Shown one piece after another: positions 55,983-64,000 of a DNA stretch of 64,000 nucleotides. The translations under genes were made by a program, and so were the position numbers. Origin of the DNA: Methanoregula sp. (GTDB lineage: Archaea > Halobacteriota > Methanomicrobia > Methanomicrobiales > Methanospirillaceae); the NCBI GenBank assembly GCA_041645435.1, contig JBAZQB010000009.1, positions 1 to 64,000 of the forward strand, in the 5' to 3' direction. Every line of letters starts with the position of its first letter. The first letter of the stretch is position 1. A model generated the notes under the pieces. The model worked only from the letters and a program-made list of their open reading frames with translations. It was not told the origin of the DNA and searched no databases.

Positions 55983-56495
55983 ATGCATTCTGCTAAACAG
56001 TATTTTGTCGTTTTTTCAGTGGTTCTGACTATTATTGTCGTTGTAACAGCGGGTTGTACGGGGACTACCCCTGCGGCATCTCCCGCTTCCACCCCGGCCG
56101 CAGCTGCTATCAGCACCGCAACATCGCTCTCCCCAGGGGTCACACAACGGACAGCCTTTCCCAACCTTGTCGGAGTCTGGACAACGACCGGAGCAGCAAT
56201 CGGGCATAAGAAAGACAGCGGGTTCTTCATAGCAAATACGACACAGTTCACCATCACGGAACAACAGGGACAGGCTTTTACCGGTACAAAGGATTATTCA
56301 AAGAACGGGACTGCGAATTACGAGAATATATCCGGTGTCTTTTCTGATGATGGAAAGAAGATCTACATTGCCGAACACGAAGGGGGCTATCTCTTCGGTG
56401 AAATTATCGGACCAAATGAGATTGCAATAGTATACCTTCAGGACGGCAACGATGCAGCAGCCCGGGCTTTTCATCTCACCCGGCAACAGAACTGA
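55983..56495 (+). CDS. Small beta-rich lipoprotein (paralogue of 30983)
   Basis: The 170-residue secreted lipoprotein has a lipobox near residue 23 (VVTAGC), an Ala/Thr/Ser linker and the body PNLVGVWTTTG, FTITEQQGQAFTGTK, ISGVFSDDGKKIYIAEHEGGY and PNEIAIVYLQDG. It follows the same pattern as the protein at 30983. ATG 55983 is chosen because the upstream 35 codons include a TATA-like box and are not coding-like. The function is unknown. Confidence 0.7.
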   Translation: MHSAKQYFVVFSVVLTIIVVVTAGCTGTTPAASPASTPAAAAISTATSLSPGVTQRTAFPNLVGVWTTTGAAIGHKKDSGFFIANTTQFTITEQQGQAFTGTKDYSKNGTANYENISGVFSDDGKKIYIAEHEGGYLFGEIIGPNEIAIVYLQDGNDAAARAFHLTRQQN

Positions 56496-56544
56496 TTCCT
56501 GTTCTCTTTTTTTTCAGTCTGAATCCTGAAATCCGGGGAACCTA

Positions 56545-56690
56545 TCTCGGGCCGCGGAGTTTTCGCCCGGACAGAAGATAATCTTTACCGGAACGGAGGA
56601 CATTTTGGGCTTTGTTTTGGTACCTTGAGGGGACGGAGGCCGTGACGGGGTCGGATGAGGGGGTGAAATGCTTGGAAATGGGGGGTTTGG
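56545..56690 (+). repeat. Dispersed repeat, family 2, partial copy
   Basis: This stretch has only the 3' end of the family 2 repeat: TTTGGGCTTTGTTTTGGTA, CCTTGAGGGGACGG, CCGTGACGGGGTCGGATGAG. The upstream part is missing. Confidence 0.6.
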
Positions 56691-56763
56691 CGGTGTGAGT
56701 AAGGGAGGCGGGACGTTTTTTGCCACTTGCCAACAGCGGGAGGCAGGGGTTGATCTGATAATA

Positions 56764-57588
56764 TCAGCGATTAAGAAATTCCAGCACACGGTCACCGAAC
56801 CGGCCCGGGAACTGGTACATCAGCCCGTGCCCGGCACCGGGGATCTCGACAAGCTCTGCACCGTAAATCCTCCCGCTGATGATACGGGAATTTATAGGGG
56901 GGACTATCACATCATCGGTCCCGGTGACAACAAGTGTTGGAAGACAAACTTCCCCAAGGCGGGAGAATGATCCCGTCCATGTAAAGAAAGCATCTACCTG
57001 GCGTGCTACAACCTCATTTCCCGGCACCGGCTCATATACTTCCGGACAATAGCGGAGAGGATCATGAAGAGCAAGCCACGATGATGGGAAGATGAGGGAA
57101 AACATCCGGTTGATTATATCCTGCACCGTCCCGCTTTTATCCATGAGCCGGGTTAAGATCTCCGGCTGCATCTTTATCGATTCGGATCCACCGCAGTCAC
57201 CGGAGACCAGGATGAGCCGGGTCACTTTTGCCGGAAAACTAAGCGCAAGTTCCTGTGCAACAGAAGCTCCCATGGAAAAACCGATGATACTTGCCGGGGA
57301 GATGCCAAGAGCATCCATCAGCGTTGCCGTATCGTGGGCAAGTACGGGGATGGAGAACGATGTCTCCGATCCGCCGGAATATCCTGTACCCCGGTTATCA
57401 AAGATGATGACCCGGAAATGCCGGGAGATTTTTTCAAGAACGGGAGGGTTCCACATGTCCATCGTTGACCCCAATCCGTTGATGAAAACAACCGGATCCC
57501 CGGATCCAAGTTCGCTGTACGCAAGCGTCACATCGTCAACAGGCACGATCTTTACCGGGATCCGGGTCACGACACGATCTTGTGTCAC
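56764..57588 (-). CDS. Alpha/beta hydrolase
   Basis: The 274-residue cytoplasmic hydrolase has the oxyanion region FINGLGSTMDMW, nucleophile elbow GFSMGAS, Asp in VTGTDDVIVPP and His in GAGHGLMYQ. It is similar to esterase or 3-oxoadipate enol-lactonase-like proteins; the substrate is unknown. It stands alone. Confidence 0.87.
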   Translation of the reverse strand: MTQDRVVTRIPVKIVPVDDVTLAYSELGSGDPVVFINGLGSTMDMWNPPVLEKISRHFRVIIFDNRGTGYSGGSETSFSIPVLAHDTATLMDALGISPASIIGFSMGASVAQELALSFPAKVTRLILVSGDCGGSESIKMQPEILTRLMDKSGTVQDIINRMFSLIFPSSWLALHDPLRYCPEVYEPVPGNEVVARQVDAFFTWTGSFSRLGEVCLPTLVVTGTDDVIVPPINSRIISGRIYGAELVEIPGAGHGLMYQFPGRFGDRVLEFLNR

Positions 57589-57816
57589 TGAGACTAATTA
57601 TTTTTCTCTGCAACGAATGGTTTTTCCGATAAAATAGGATGTGTGGATTTTATACGACAATGAGGGGGGTTTGGTTTTTGGGATTGCGGGAAATTATTTT
57701 TTTGTAGGGGCCAGCCGAAATGCATCACGCGAGATCCCGTCAACATTTTTCAGCAAAAATCCTGTCAGAAATTTTTCGTTCTGGGTCCAGCCGGGAAATA
57801 TCCGTAACCTGGGTAA

Positions 57817-58209
57817 TCAGTCGACCTGTCCTTCCGCCCACAACAGAACATCATGCGCGAGCCGGACCGCCACGGTATACTCCTCTTTGGTTACCGGTGA
57901 CGTGGTTCCCGGGTACCGCGTATCGGAAGCATACGAAGTAAGCGTGACCGCAAGCCACAGCGGTTCAGGAATTGCAATCCCATGCTGTTCCAGTCCCGAG
58001 AGGAGAGCGTTGATATCATGAGTGTACGGGTACGGGATTTTCCGTGCAACAAAAACGGCCTTGAGCGCTTTTTCTGCTGCCTGCTGGACCTGGAAGCAGA
58101 GATCTTCGTAAAGAACCCCGTGCGTTTTTGTGGAGGAGAGGGTAAGGGAACTTTTTGCCCGGGAGATCCATTCTGCCGGGTTATCAGGCGATCGTTTATT
58201 TCCTTTCAT
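57817..58209 (-). CDS. HEPN-domain protein of an MNT/HEPN pair
   Basis: The 130-residue helical protein resembles HEPN nucleotidyltransferase-associated proteins: AEWISRAKSSLTLS, DLCFQVQQAAEKALKAVFV and PYTHDINALLSGLEQHG. HEPN proteins of this type are RNase toxins or their remnants, controlled by the partner nucleotidyltransferase. ATG 58209 overlaps the end of the nucleotidyltransferase gene by 14 bases, which fits coupled translation. Confidence 0.82.
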   Translation of the reverse strand: MKGNKRSPDNPAEWISRAKSSLTLSSTKTHGVLYEDLCFQVQQAAEKALKAVFVARKIPYPYTHDINALLSGLEQHGIAIPEPLWLAVTLTSYASDTRYPGTTSPVTKEEYTVAVRLAHDVLLWAEGQVD

Positions 58210-58528
58210 AGACGACCCTGCCTTCCCGTACTGCGGGATAGACGACACTGAAGGGGGAATTTTTACATTCCTCGAGTTGCTTTGGCGTGACGATGACAAG
58301 ATCCATCGACCGGGCAATTCCCCGCATCCGCTGGTAGATTATCCCCGCGACTTTTCGTGGGTTGTACCTGCCGGCCTTTATCACGAGAAAGTCAAGGTCA
58401 CTGTGTGGCCCGGTCGTACCCCTCGCGGTGGAACCAAAGAGGAGGACCTGTTCAGGATGTGCAGCATCTACGATCCGGTTGACGATCTCCTCAATCTCGG
58501 TCTGCCGGGGGGATGTTGTATGTATCAT
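58196..58528 (-). CDS. Minimal nucleotidyltransferase (MNT) of an MNT/HEPN pair
   Basis: The 110-residue protein has the nucleotidyltransferase motif LLFGSTARGTTGPHSDLDFL (Gly-Ser and Asp-x-Asp) and a third strand Asp in MDLVIV. In characterised pairs, MNT adds AMP to HEPN and silences it. The ATG at 58528 has GGTGG just upstream. The frame is open another 169 codons upstream, and an alternative start a few residues before (MIRERRNEDTINIAEVK) cannot be excluded. It shares an operon with the HEPN gene. Confidence 0.8.
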   Translation of the reverse strand: MIHTTSPRQTEIEEIVNRIVDAAHPEQVLLFGSTARGTTGPHSDLDFLVIKAGRYNPRKVAGIIYQRMRGIARSMDLVIVTPKQLEECKNSPFSVVYPAVREGRVVYERK

Positions 58529-59184
58529 ATCCACCTGTTTGTGCTTTGTGGGATTACTCAAACTTGTTTTTACTTCTGCGATATTAATGGTGTCTTCGTT
58601 CCGGCGTTCCCTGATCATGGCGGGGTCATGGAGATCTTCCCGGAAAGAACTGATGTGAGACGATGCAAGTTTTTTCTTCAGATGCATGGGTTTAAAGGAG
58701 AGATCATTTTTGAGGGTTTTTCGGATAGGGGCTTTTCTGGTCAGCGGGATCCTGCCTGCCGGTCTGATGACCGTATTCTCATCGATGCACCCGGTTGACT
58801 TGCCCATGATTGAGATCTCTTGTTGGCTTACGGGATCTTTGTTGGGAATTATTATAGGGTTTGTGTACGGCTCAGGGCCGTCCGGATATATCTTGCAGCT
58901 ATGAAGTCGGGCCTGGTGCGTGTGGACCATTTGGCCGGTTTCTCCCAATAACATTCCGGGACTTAAGTAATGCAAACAGAGGCAGGACGGTATCCCAAAT
59001 AATCCCGTATAACGCCCCTTTTGGCAAACGGACAAAGGTGTTTTCTGGGGATATGAAAATGGGGTCCACGCTCAGAAAAAATACGCATTTTAATGAGTGT
59101 TTTCCCATTTAGGTTGATTTGCGGGGATTTCGACCCTGCAATTTAGCGGGCTTACAGCAGCCCCCTTTTTTGTCTGGATAGGTA

Positions 59185-59690
59185 GTACGGTCAAAGGGAA
59201 AAGAACCCCTCTTTTGGGGATCGGACATTCCGGCCCGGGACTCCGGGAGACCTGTACTCTCCCACATACACATCTCCGACGGAGACTCATGGTGCCTGAT
59301 AAGGAATGGACTAACATTTTCCCGAATTATTCGTGAAAAATGACGCAATTTAAAACACTTTTTAGCAATTCCCGACATAATCGCCCCGTTTACCCAAATT
59401 CAGCACAAAACAGCCCCTAAAATGATCCCTATTGGTGCCTTTTGGATGGCCGATCGCTTGCCGGATGAAGGGGAGTTGGTGGAAAATGAAAAGAACCCCT
59501 GTTTTGGGGCTCGGAACCGGAAATTTTCCGGCGTGTATAGACGTGAATTTCACGCATCCTTCCAGACCCCTGTGCATGCGAAATATCCGGGAGTTTTCTA
59601 TCAGATATCGGGGGGTCTTCACTTGAACGGGGGGCGGGTTGGGCTTTGTTTTTGTTTTTTTAGGGGACGGGGGCTGTGACGGGGCCGGAT
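59185..59690 (+). repeat. Dispersed repeat, family 2, copy B
   Basis: This is a near-complete copy with all landmarks given for copy A. An upstream extension AAAAGAACCCC next to a GGGG arm is shared with copy C. The following bases 59708-59738 resemble part of the candidate RNA at 41316. It occupies most of the 1.35 kb gap between the MNT gene and the C45 gene; the remainder holds no supported gene. Confidence 0.8.
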
Positions 59691-59881
59691 GGAGGGGGGT
59701 GCGGGCATAGGCATAGTACGTACGGGACGGGGCTCAGCCGGTCTCAAGGATAAAACTATAAAAACAGGTCCGGATATCGCTAAAGGTAAGGTAAGGAAAA
59801 AGCCGTTTCGGATATCCACCTCATCAGGCAATAATCCGGAGATCAATCCTTATACAAAATTTTATTTTTCATGAAGGATGA

Positions 59882-61114
59882 ATGAGACCTGTGAATGATA
59901 GATCAAAAGTATATTTGATACTGATAATCGGGATATTACTTGCCAGTCTGTTAATTGCATTCATCATCGGTCACGGCATAAATCCAGAGAAAGACGTACG
60001 TCCGCAGAGAGAATTTGAAGGCGGAAAGCTGTACAAGGCAGGCAATATAAGCGTACTGCAGCTAAGCGGCAGTTATAAGGAAATGGGCAGGCAGTACGGC
60101 GGATTGTTAAAAGACGAGATCCGGGAATTTTATACGTTTGCCATCGATGAACACTTCACCAGGGACAAGGGGATTGATTACGATACGCTCAGGGTCTTTT
60201 CCGGAATGGCGTGTGACAAGTATCCCGAAAAATTCAGGGCACTGATGGCCGGGATAAGCGAGACTTCGGGACTGCCACCTGAGAAGGAAGCCATCCTTGA
60301 GCAGCTGCTCGTAATCCAGGAAATAGAGATAGACGAAGGGCCATCCTGTTCAGCCATTGCAGCCTGGGGCAATTATACCGGGGGCAGGCCCCTTGTGCTG
60401 GGGAGAAATTTTGATCATGAGCCGGACTTTAAGAAATTTTCCCCGTACCTCAATGTGGTCGTCTATAACCCGCCCGACGATATCCCCGTTGCACTGGTAG
60501 TTTATCCCGGGCAGGTCACCTCACTTACCGGCATGAATGCAAACGGGGTATTCTTTGAGGCAAACGAAGGGGCCAAATCCGGCGGCAGCACTATCAGTAC
60601 GGACCGGCTCCTTCTCCCCGTAGAAATGACGCGGTTCCTGACGGATTACCCGGGATTTAGGGAGTTTGATGCTGCCATGAATACTACGCGCTCCAATTAT
60701 GCCTTTGTTGTCCAGGTGGCAGACACGGATGCGGCCTGGTCGTATGAGGCATCTGTTCCTGAAATTAAAAGAAGGGGGGGGCAGGAGCCGGGGCTGCTTG
60801 TCGCTACCAATGATTTCGTAAATCCTGCATGGGGGCTGACACTTCCCGTTGACGCTGAGGACAAAAGCGTGCAGAGAAGGGACAACCTGCTCGCGCTGGG
60901 CAATCTGTACAAGGGGCGGATAACCCCTGAAACGATGATGCAGATACTGGATGTTCCCTTTGATGAAGGCGGGGCTACGTGGCCGGACAGGACGGAATAC
61001 CAGGTTGTTTTTGAACCGGTAAACAACACATTGTGGATGAAGACCCGCGGTATCCAGGACTGGGTGGAGATCGACCTTGACAACTATTTCATCCGGCAGG
61101 ATACTCATGCCTGA
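59882..61114 (+). CDS. C45-family acyltransferase/hydrolase, membrane-anchored
   Basis: The 410-residue Ntn-hydrolase fold has an N-terminal membrane anchor (LILIIGILLASLLIAFIIG). A conserved pre-region (SYKEMGRQYGGLL) and the presumed autoprocessing nucleophile Cys in GPSCSAIAAWG follow. Other family marks are GRNFDHEP and GMNANGVFFEANEG. Fungal relatives make penicillin; archaeal and bacterial ones act as amidases or acyltransferases of unknown substrate. TATAAAAA at 59757 is a distant TATA-like box. Confidence 0.82.
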   Translation: MRPVNDRSKVYLILIIGILLASLLIAFIIGHGINPEKDVRPQREFEGGKLYKAGNISVLQLSGSYKEMGRQYGGLLKDEIREFYTFAIDEHFTRDKGIDYDTLRVFSGMACDKYPEKFRALMAGISETSGLPPEKEAILEQLLVIQEIEIDEGPSCSAIAAWGNYTGGRPLVLGRNFDHEPDFKKFSPYLNVVVYNPPDDIPVALVVYPGQVTSLTGMNANGVFFEANEGAKSGGSTISTDRLLLPVEMTRFLTDYPGFREFDAAMNTTRSNYAFVVQVADTDAAWSYEASVPEIKRRGGQEPGLLVATNDFVNPAWGLTLPVDAEDKSVQRRDNLLALGNLYKGRITPETMMQILDVPFDEGGATWPDRTEYQVVFEPVNNTLWMKTRGIQDWVEIDLDNYFIRQDTHA

Positions 61115-61199
61115 AATAAAAATGATTACCGGAATGACTGATGCCTGCCGTTGCCGGGATCTTTTTTCCAGTATAGTATTCTTATAAGATTTTCCGGAA

Positions 61200-61257
61200 C
61201 ATGTGCAAAAAATCGTACATTTTTACACATTTTTTTCAGGAACGCATTTTGCACATG
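61200..61257. promoter_or_regulatory. Eleven-base inverted repeat
   Basis: CATGTGCAAAA (61200-61210) and TTTTGCACATG (61247-61257) are perfect inverted arms 36 bases apart. A related GCATTTTGCACC follows at 61274, and a TATA-like TATAAAAC at 61290. The set could be a regulator site upstream of an unannotated transcript or an element boundary. Confidence 0.4.
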
Positions 61258-61339
61258 ATTTACGCAAAACGGAGCATTTTGCACCGGACTATAAAACACT
61301 AATGTACACTTTTAGGAGGCAAAACTCAGGAGGGCTGGA

Positions 61340-61860
61340 GAGGTAGGACGGTCAAGAGGAAAAGAACCCCTGATTCAGGATCGGACATTCCGGCCCGGGA
61401 CTCCGGGAGACCTGCATTCCCCCAAACTCACATCTCCGACGGAGACTCACGGTGCCTGATGAGGAATGGACGATCTTTTTCCCGAATTATTCACGAAAAA
61501 TTGTGGATTTCGCATACACTTTTTAGAAATTCACGATATAACCGCCCCATTTACCTAAATTCGCTATAAAATGGCCCCTAAAATGATCCCTATTGGTGCC
61601 TTTTGGATGGGCGATCACTAGCCGGATGGGCTGGACCAGGGAGAAAGGGAAAGGAACCCCAGTTTTGAGGGTAAAACCGAAGTATCCTCACGTCGCCCAC
61701 TGAAATAAATTTCACGCATCCTTCCGGACCCCCTGTTCATGCGAAATATCCAGGAATTTTCGATCCGATATCGTGGGTTCTTCACTGGAACGGGGGGTTG
61801 GGCTTGTTTTGGTACCTTGAGGGGACGGATTCCGTGGCGTAGCTGGATGAAGGGGATTGT
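61340..61860 (+). repeat. Dispersed repeat, family 2, copy C
   Basis: This long copy matches copy B in order and landmarks (CGGGACTCCGGGAGACCTG, CGACGGAGACTCA, CCCTATTGGTGCCTTTTGGA, CCTTCCGGACCCCCTGTTC), with decay in the hairpin (GAACCCCTGATTCAGGATC). Together with the inverted repeat at 61200 it fills the 850-base gap before the radical SAM gene. Confidence 0.8.
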
Positions 61861-61963
61861 GAAGTGCTGAAAAAAGGGGTTTTGTCCGGTGACGAAGTCT
61901 GGGAGGGGATGATGTTATAGTAATCAGTAGTAATTTTATTACAAAGAACCCGGAGATTTTATC

Positions 61964-62878
61964 ATGATAACGCAGGTCCATTTCCTTTTGACATATATGT
62001 GCACACTGGAATGCGAGCACTGTTTCGTCTGCAGCAGCCCGTCTTCTGAGGGCACGTTCACACCCGGACAGATTGCTGCAGCACTCGATCAAACGGATAA
62101 ACTTGGAACCGTGGACACGGTGTACTTTGAGGGGGGAGAACCATTCCTCTTCTATCCCGTGCTTCTTGATGGTATCCGGCAAGCCAGGAAACGGGGATAT
62201 AAAGTCGGTATCGTGACGAACGGCTACTTTGCCACATCCGAGGAGAACGCCCGGTTCTTCCTTGCGCCATTAGGAGAGCTCGGGATTGCAGATATGAGCA
62301 TCAGCGATGATGTCTTCCATTACGAGAACCGAAAGAATAATCCGGCCCGTCGTGCTTCTGAGGCGGCAACAGCTCTGGGCATGCAGACAACGATCCTCGC
62401 ACTCGATCCCGGGGCATCGGGTCCGGAGATAAAGGGTACTCCCCGGGAAGAGAAGACGGGGGTTGTGACCGGAGGAGGCATCATGTTCCGGGGTCGGGCG
62501 GCAGAAAAACTGAGCACGTATGCCGTTACATCGGACTGGCAACAATTCACGAGATGTCCTTACGAAGATCTAAAAACCCCCTCAAGGATGCATGTGGATG
62601 CATTTGGCAATCTCCAGATCTGCCAGGGGATCTCTCTAGGAAACATCTGGAAACATCCCCTGGACGAACTGGTCCGGACATATTCCCCGTCATCGCACCC
62701 GATCTGCGGACCGCTGCTTGAGGGTGGACCGGCTCAGCTTGCCCGGGTGCTTGCGTATACTCCCCCGGTGGGTGTGGCAGATGCCTGTCACCTCTGTTAT
62801 CTTGCACGGAAGTCATGCCGGAGCAGGTACCGGGAAATCCTGGGGCCGACACAGGTGTATTGTGATGGCGGAACCTGA
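61964..62878 (+). CDS. Radical SAM protein of unknown function
   Basis: The 304-residue protein has the cluster motif CTLECEHC (C-x3-C-x2-C) at the N-terminus, GGEP near residue 58 and a C-terminal cysteine-containing region (HVDAFGNLQICQG, then CHLCYLARKSCRSRY) like a SPASM or twitch extra-cluster region. GGAG stands 8 bases before the ATG. No peptide substrate is visible beside it. It is flanked by family 2 repeats on both sides. Confidence 0.85.
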   Translation: MITQVHFLLTYMCTLECEHCFVCSSPSSEGTFTPGQIAAALDQTDKLGTVDTVYFEGGEPFLFYPVLLDGIRQARKRGYKVGIVTNGYFATSEENARFFLAPLGELGIADMSISDDVFHYENRKNNPARRASEAATALGMQTTILALDPGASGPEIKGTPREEKTGVVTGGGIMFRGRAAEKLSTYAVTSDWQQFTRCPYEDLKTPSRMHVDAFGNLQICQGISLGNIWKHPLDELVRTYSPSSHPICGPLLEGGPAQLARVLAYTPPVGVADACHLCYLARKSCRSRYREILGPTQVYCDGGT

Positions 62879-63092
62879 TTCGACAGAGCACACATAAACC
62901 GGGCCCTGTACGAGACCGTATTGCATCCTTTCGGCACCCAACCGGCCGGTTCAGAGAATTTTCCGGCCAGTTCTTTTGAGGAAACTGCAATATAATCCCT
63001 GATACGGAAATGGAGCATTTTTAAGAGAAAGAGACCGGTCATTACTGTGCAGTTTGGATTGAGGATCTCTGATAATCCTTGAGTGCAGGTGA

Positions 63093-63270
63093 CTTTGAGA
63101 GAAGACGGCCAAAAGAACTCCTGTTTTCCCGCATCCTTCCGGACCCCCTGTTCATGCGAGATATCCAGGCGTTATCTATCTGATGTCGGGGGATCTTCTC
63201 CGGTACGTGGGGAGGTTTGGGCTTTGGTTTGGCGATTTGAGGGGACGGGGGCTGTGACGTGGCCGGATGA
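63093..63270 (+). repeat. Dispersed repeat, family 2, partial copy
   Basis: This copy has an internal deletion: the start GGCCAAAAGAAC joins directly to CGCATCCTTCCGGACCCCC and runs to GACGTGGCCGGATGAGGG. The middle third is missing. The remainder of 62879-63390 holds no supported gene. Confidence 0.65.
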
Positions 63271-63390
63271 GGGGGGGTGGGAAGTGCTTATAGAGGGGAG
63301 AGAGGCGCTAGGGATGATGGACCGGGTGAAAAATTTATAAAAGGAGCTACGTGAAATTTTTTTTTAGCAACGGTCTGCTTAAAAATTTTT

Positions 63391-63583
63391 GCTCTGTAGA
63401 ATTCATTTAGAAAACTCTGATCGCTCTCGGGGGCTTCGCCCCCGCCACTGGGGCACCCCCCATTGCGATGACGATGTATTACCTGTAACCTTACTCGGGC
63501 TATCGCACTGCGCCCGTCCCCCAACGGGGGACTGGTGGCGCAAGAGGGGGGCAATATATTATAAAAAAGGTTTTCTACAGAGC
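63391..63583 (+). mobile_element. MITE-like element, family 1, copy 4
   Basis: This 193-base copy has the best-preserved ends, with a perfect 11-base inverted repeat: GCTCTGTAGAA on the left and TTCTACAGAGC on the right. Both internal hairpins are intact. It is flanked by T and A runs. Confidence 0.85.
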
Positions 63584-63736
63584 GAAAAAAAATTTAGAAA
63601 AACCCGGTCGGGATTTTTCCGTGAAAAGTCCGGACGGGAAATTTCCTGCAAGAACCCCCCCGTCCGTTCCGGAGATTACCCGGCCAATCCCTCAAGGCAC
63701 CGTTTCACCGGCCGGCGATCAAAAAAAAGAGATGGA

Positions 63737-64000
63737 TTATATTTTCTTGGCGTCATGTGCAAGGGCATCATCAGCCCCGCCCCGTTTCCAGACCTCGCCG
63801 CCATCAATGACAAAGTCAGACCCGGTGACAAAAGCGGATTCATCAGATGCAAGGAACAGGACCGGATAGGCAAGATCAATAGGCTCTCCCACGCGACCGA
63901 CAAGATTGGACTCCCCGAACAGGGCAAGAAGTTCCTCTTTGGTTCTTCCGGCCTCCGCGGCCTTCTGGAAGGCCACATCCAGGATTGCGGTTCTTACAAA
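63737..64000 (-). CDS. SDR-family oxidoreductase, C-terminal part (runs off right edge)
   Basis: This is the C-terminal 87 residues of a short-chain dehydrogenase: VRTAILD, then NLVGRVGEPIDLAYPVLFLA and SAFVTGSDFVIDGGEVW, the typical end of NAD(P)-dependent SDRs. The frame remains open to the edge, so the coenzyme-binding and Ser-Tyr-Lys catalytic parts lie outside the window. The substrate is unknown. Confidence 0.85.
   Translation of the reverse strand, partial: FVRTAILDVAFQKAAEAGRTKEELLALFGESNLVGRVGEPIDLAYPVLFLASDESAFVTGSDFVIDGGEVWKRGGADDALAHDAKKI

Noticed and set aside
58529..59035. N-terminal extension of the nucleotidyltransferase
   Set aside because: The frame is open but its residues are not protein-like, and GGTGG directly precedes the ATG at 58528.

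Overview
The window looks like chromosome of a hydrogenotrophic, formate-using methanogenic archaeon of the order Methanomicrobiales, probably the Methanoregula/Methanosphaerula group. The evidence is F420-linked formate dehydrogenase (fdhA end, fdhB), an F420-dependent secondary alcohol dehydrogenase (adf), a group II chaperonin, a B12-dependent ribonucleotide reductase, many lipoproteins of methanogen type, and archaeal TATA-box promoters, several of them leaderless. Some genes look bacterial in type (LonA-type protease, GldA-like glycerol dehydrogenase, Hanks-type receptor kinase, class-C beta-lactamase-like hydrolases). The genus call is inference; there is no rRNA in the window.

Layout. 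0-9 kb: fdhAB, a STAS-phosphotransferase fusion, and two paralogous beta-lactamase-fold lipoproteins. 9-19 kb: an ABC exporter, small proteins, a cupredoxin, lon with a linked MarR gene and a shared operator, and a membrane receptor Ser/Thr kinase. 19-31 kb: an ABC-2 transporter pair, CPBP protease, glycerol dehydrogenase, NCS2 permease, Cache and PhnD-like sensor-type lipoproteins. 31-43 kb: conserved core (nrdJ, thermosome, CBS protein, adf, acyl-CoA ligase) plus a multi-PAS regulator. 43-47 kb: phosphatase, DUF333 lipoprotein, S9 peptidase. 47.5-52.1 kb: a RiPP (post-translationally modified peptide) locus. 52-64 kb: an accessory zone with a phosphatase, a TMEM175-like channel, an MNT/HEPN pair, a C45 acyltransferase, a second radical SAM protein and many repeats.

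The most interesting system is the RiPP locus on the minus strand. It has a PqqD-M50 membrane metalloprotease, two precursor peptides with an almost identical nitrile-hydratase-like leader but different last 5-7 residues, a decayed third precursor not visible as an intact reading frame, an inserted and broken transposase fragment, and a B12-type radical SAM maturase with the C-x7-C-x2-C cluster motif. Both active precursors carry the same TATA box and ribosome binding site.

Two dispersed non-coding repeat families run through the window. One is a roughly 195 bp MITE-like element with terminal inverted repeats (four full copies and one remnant). The other is a roughly 480 bp element (three long and two partial copies). 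They cluster next to accessory genes and suggest a region that has been repeatedly rearranged. No tRNA, rRNA or CRISPR array was recognised.
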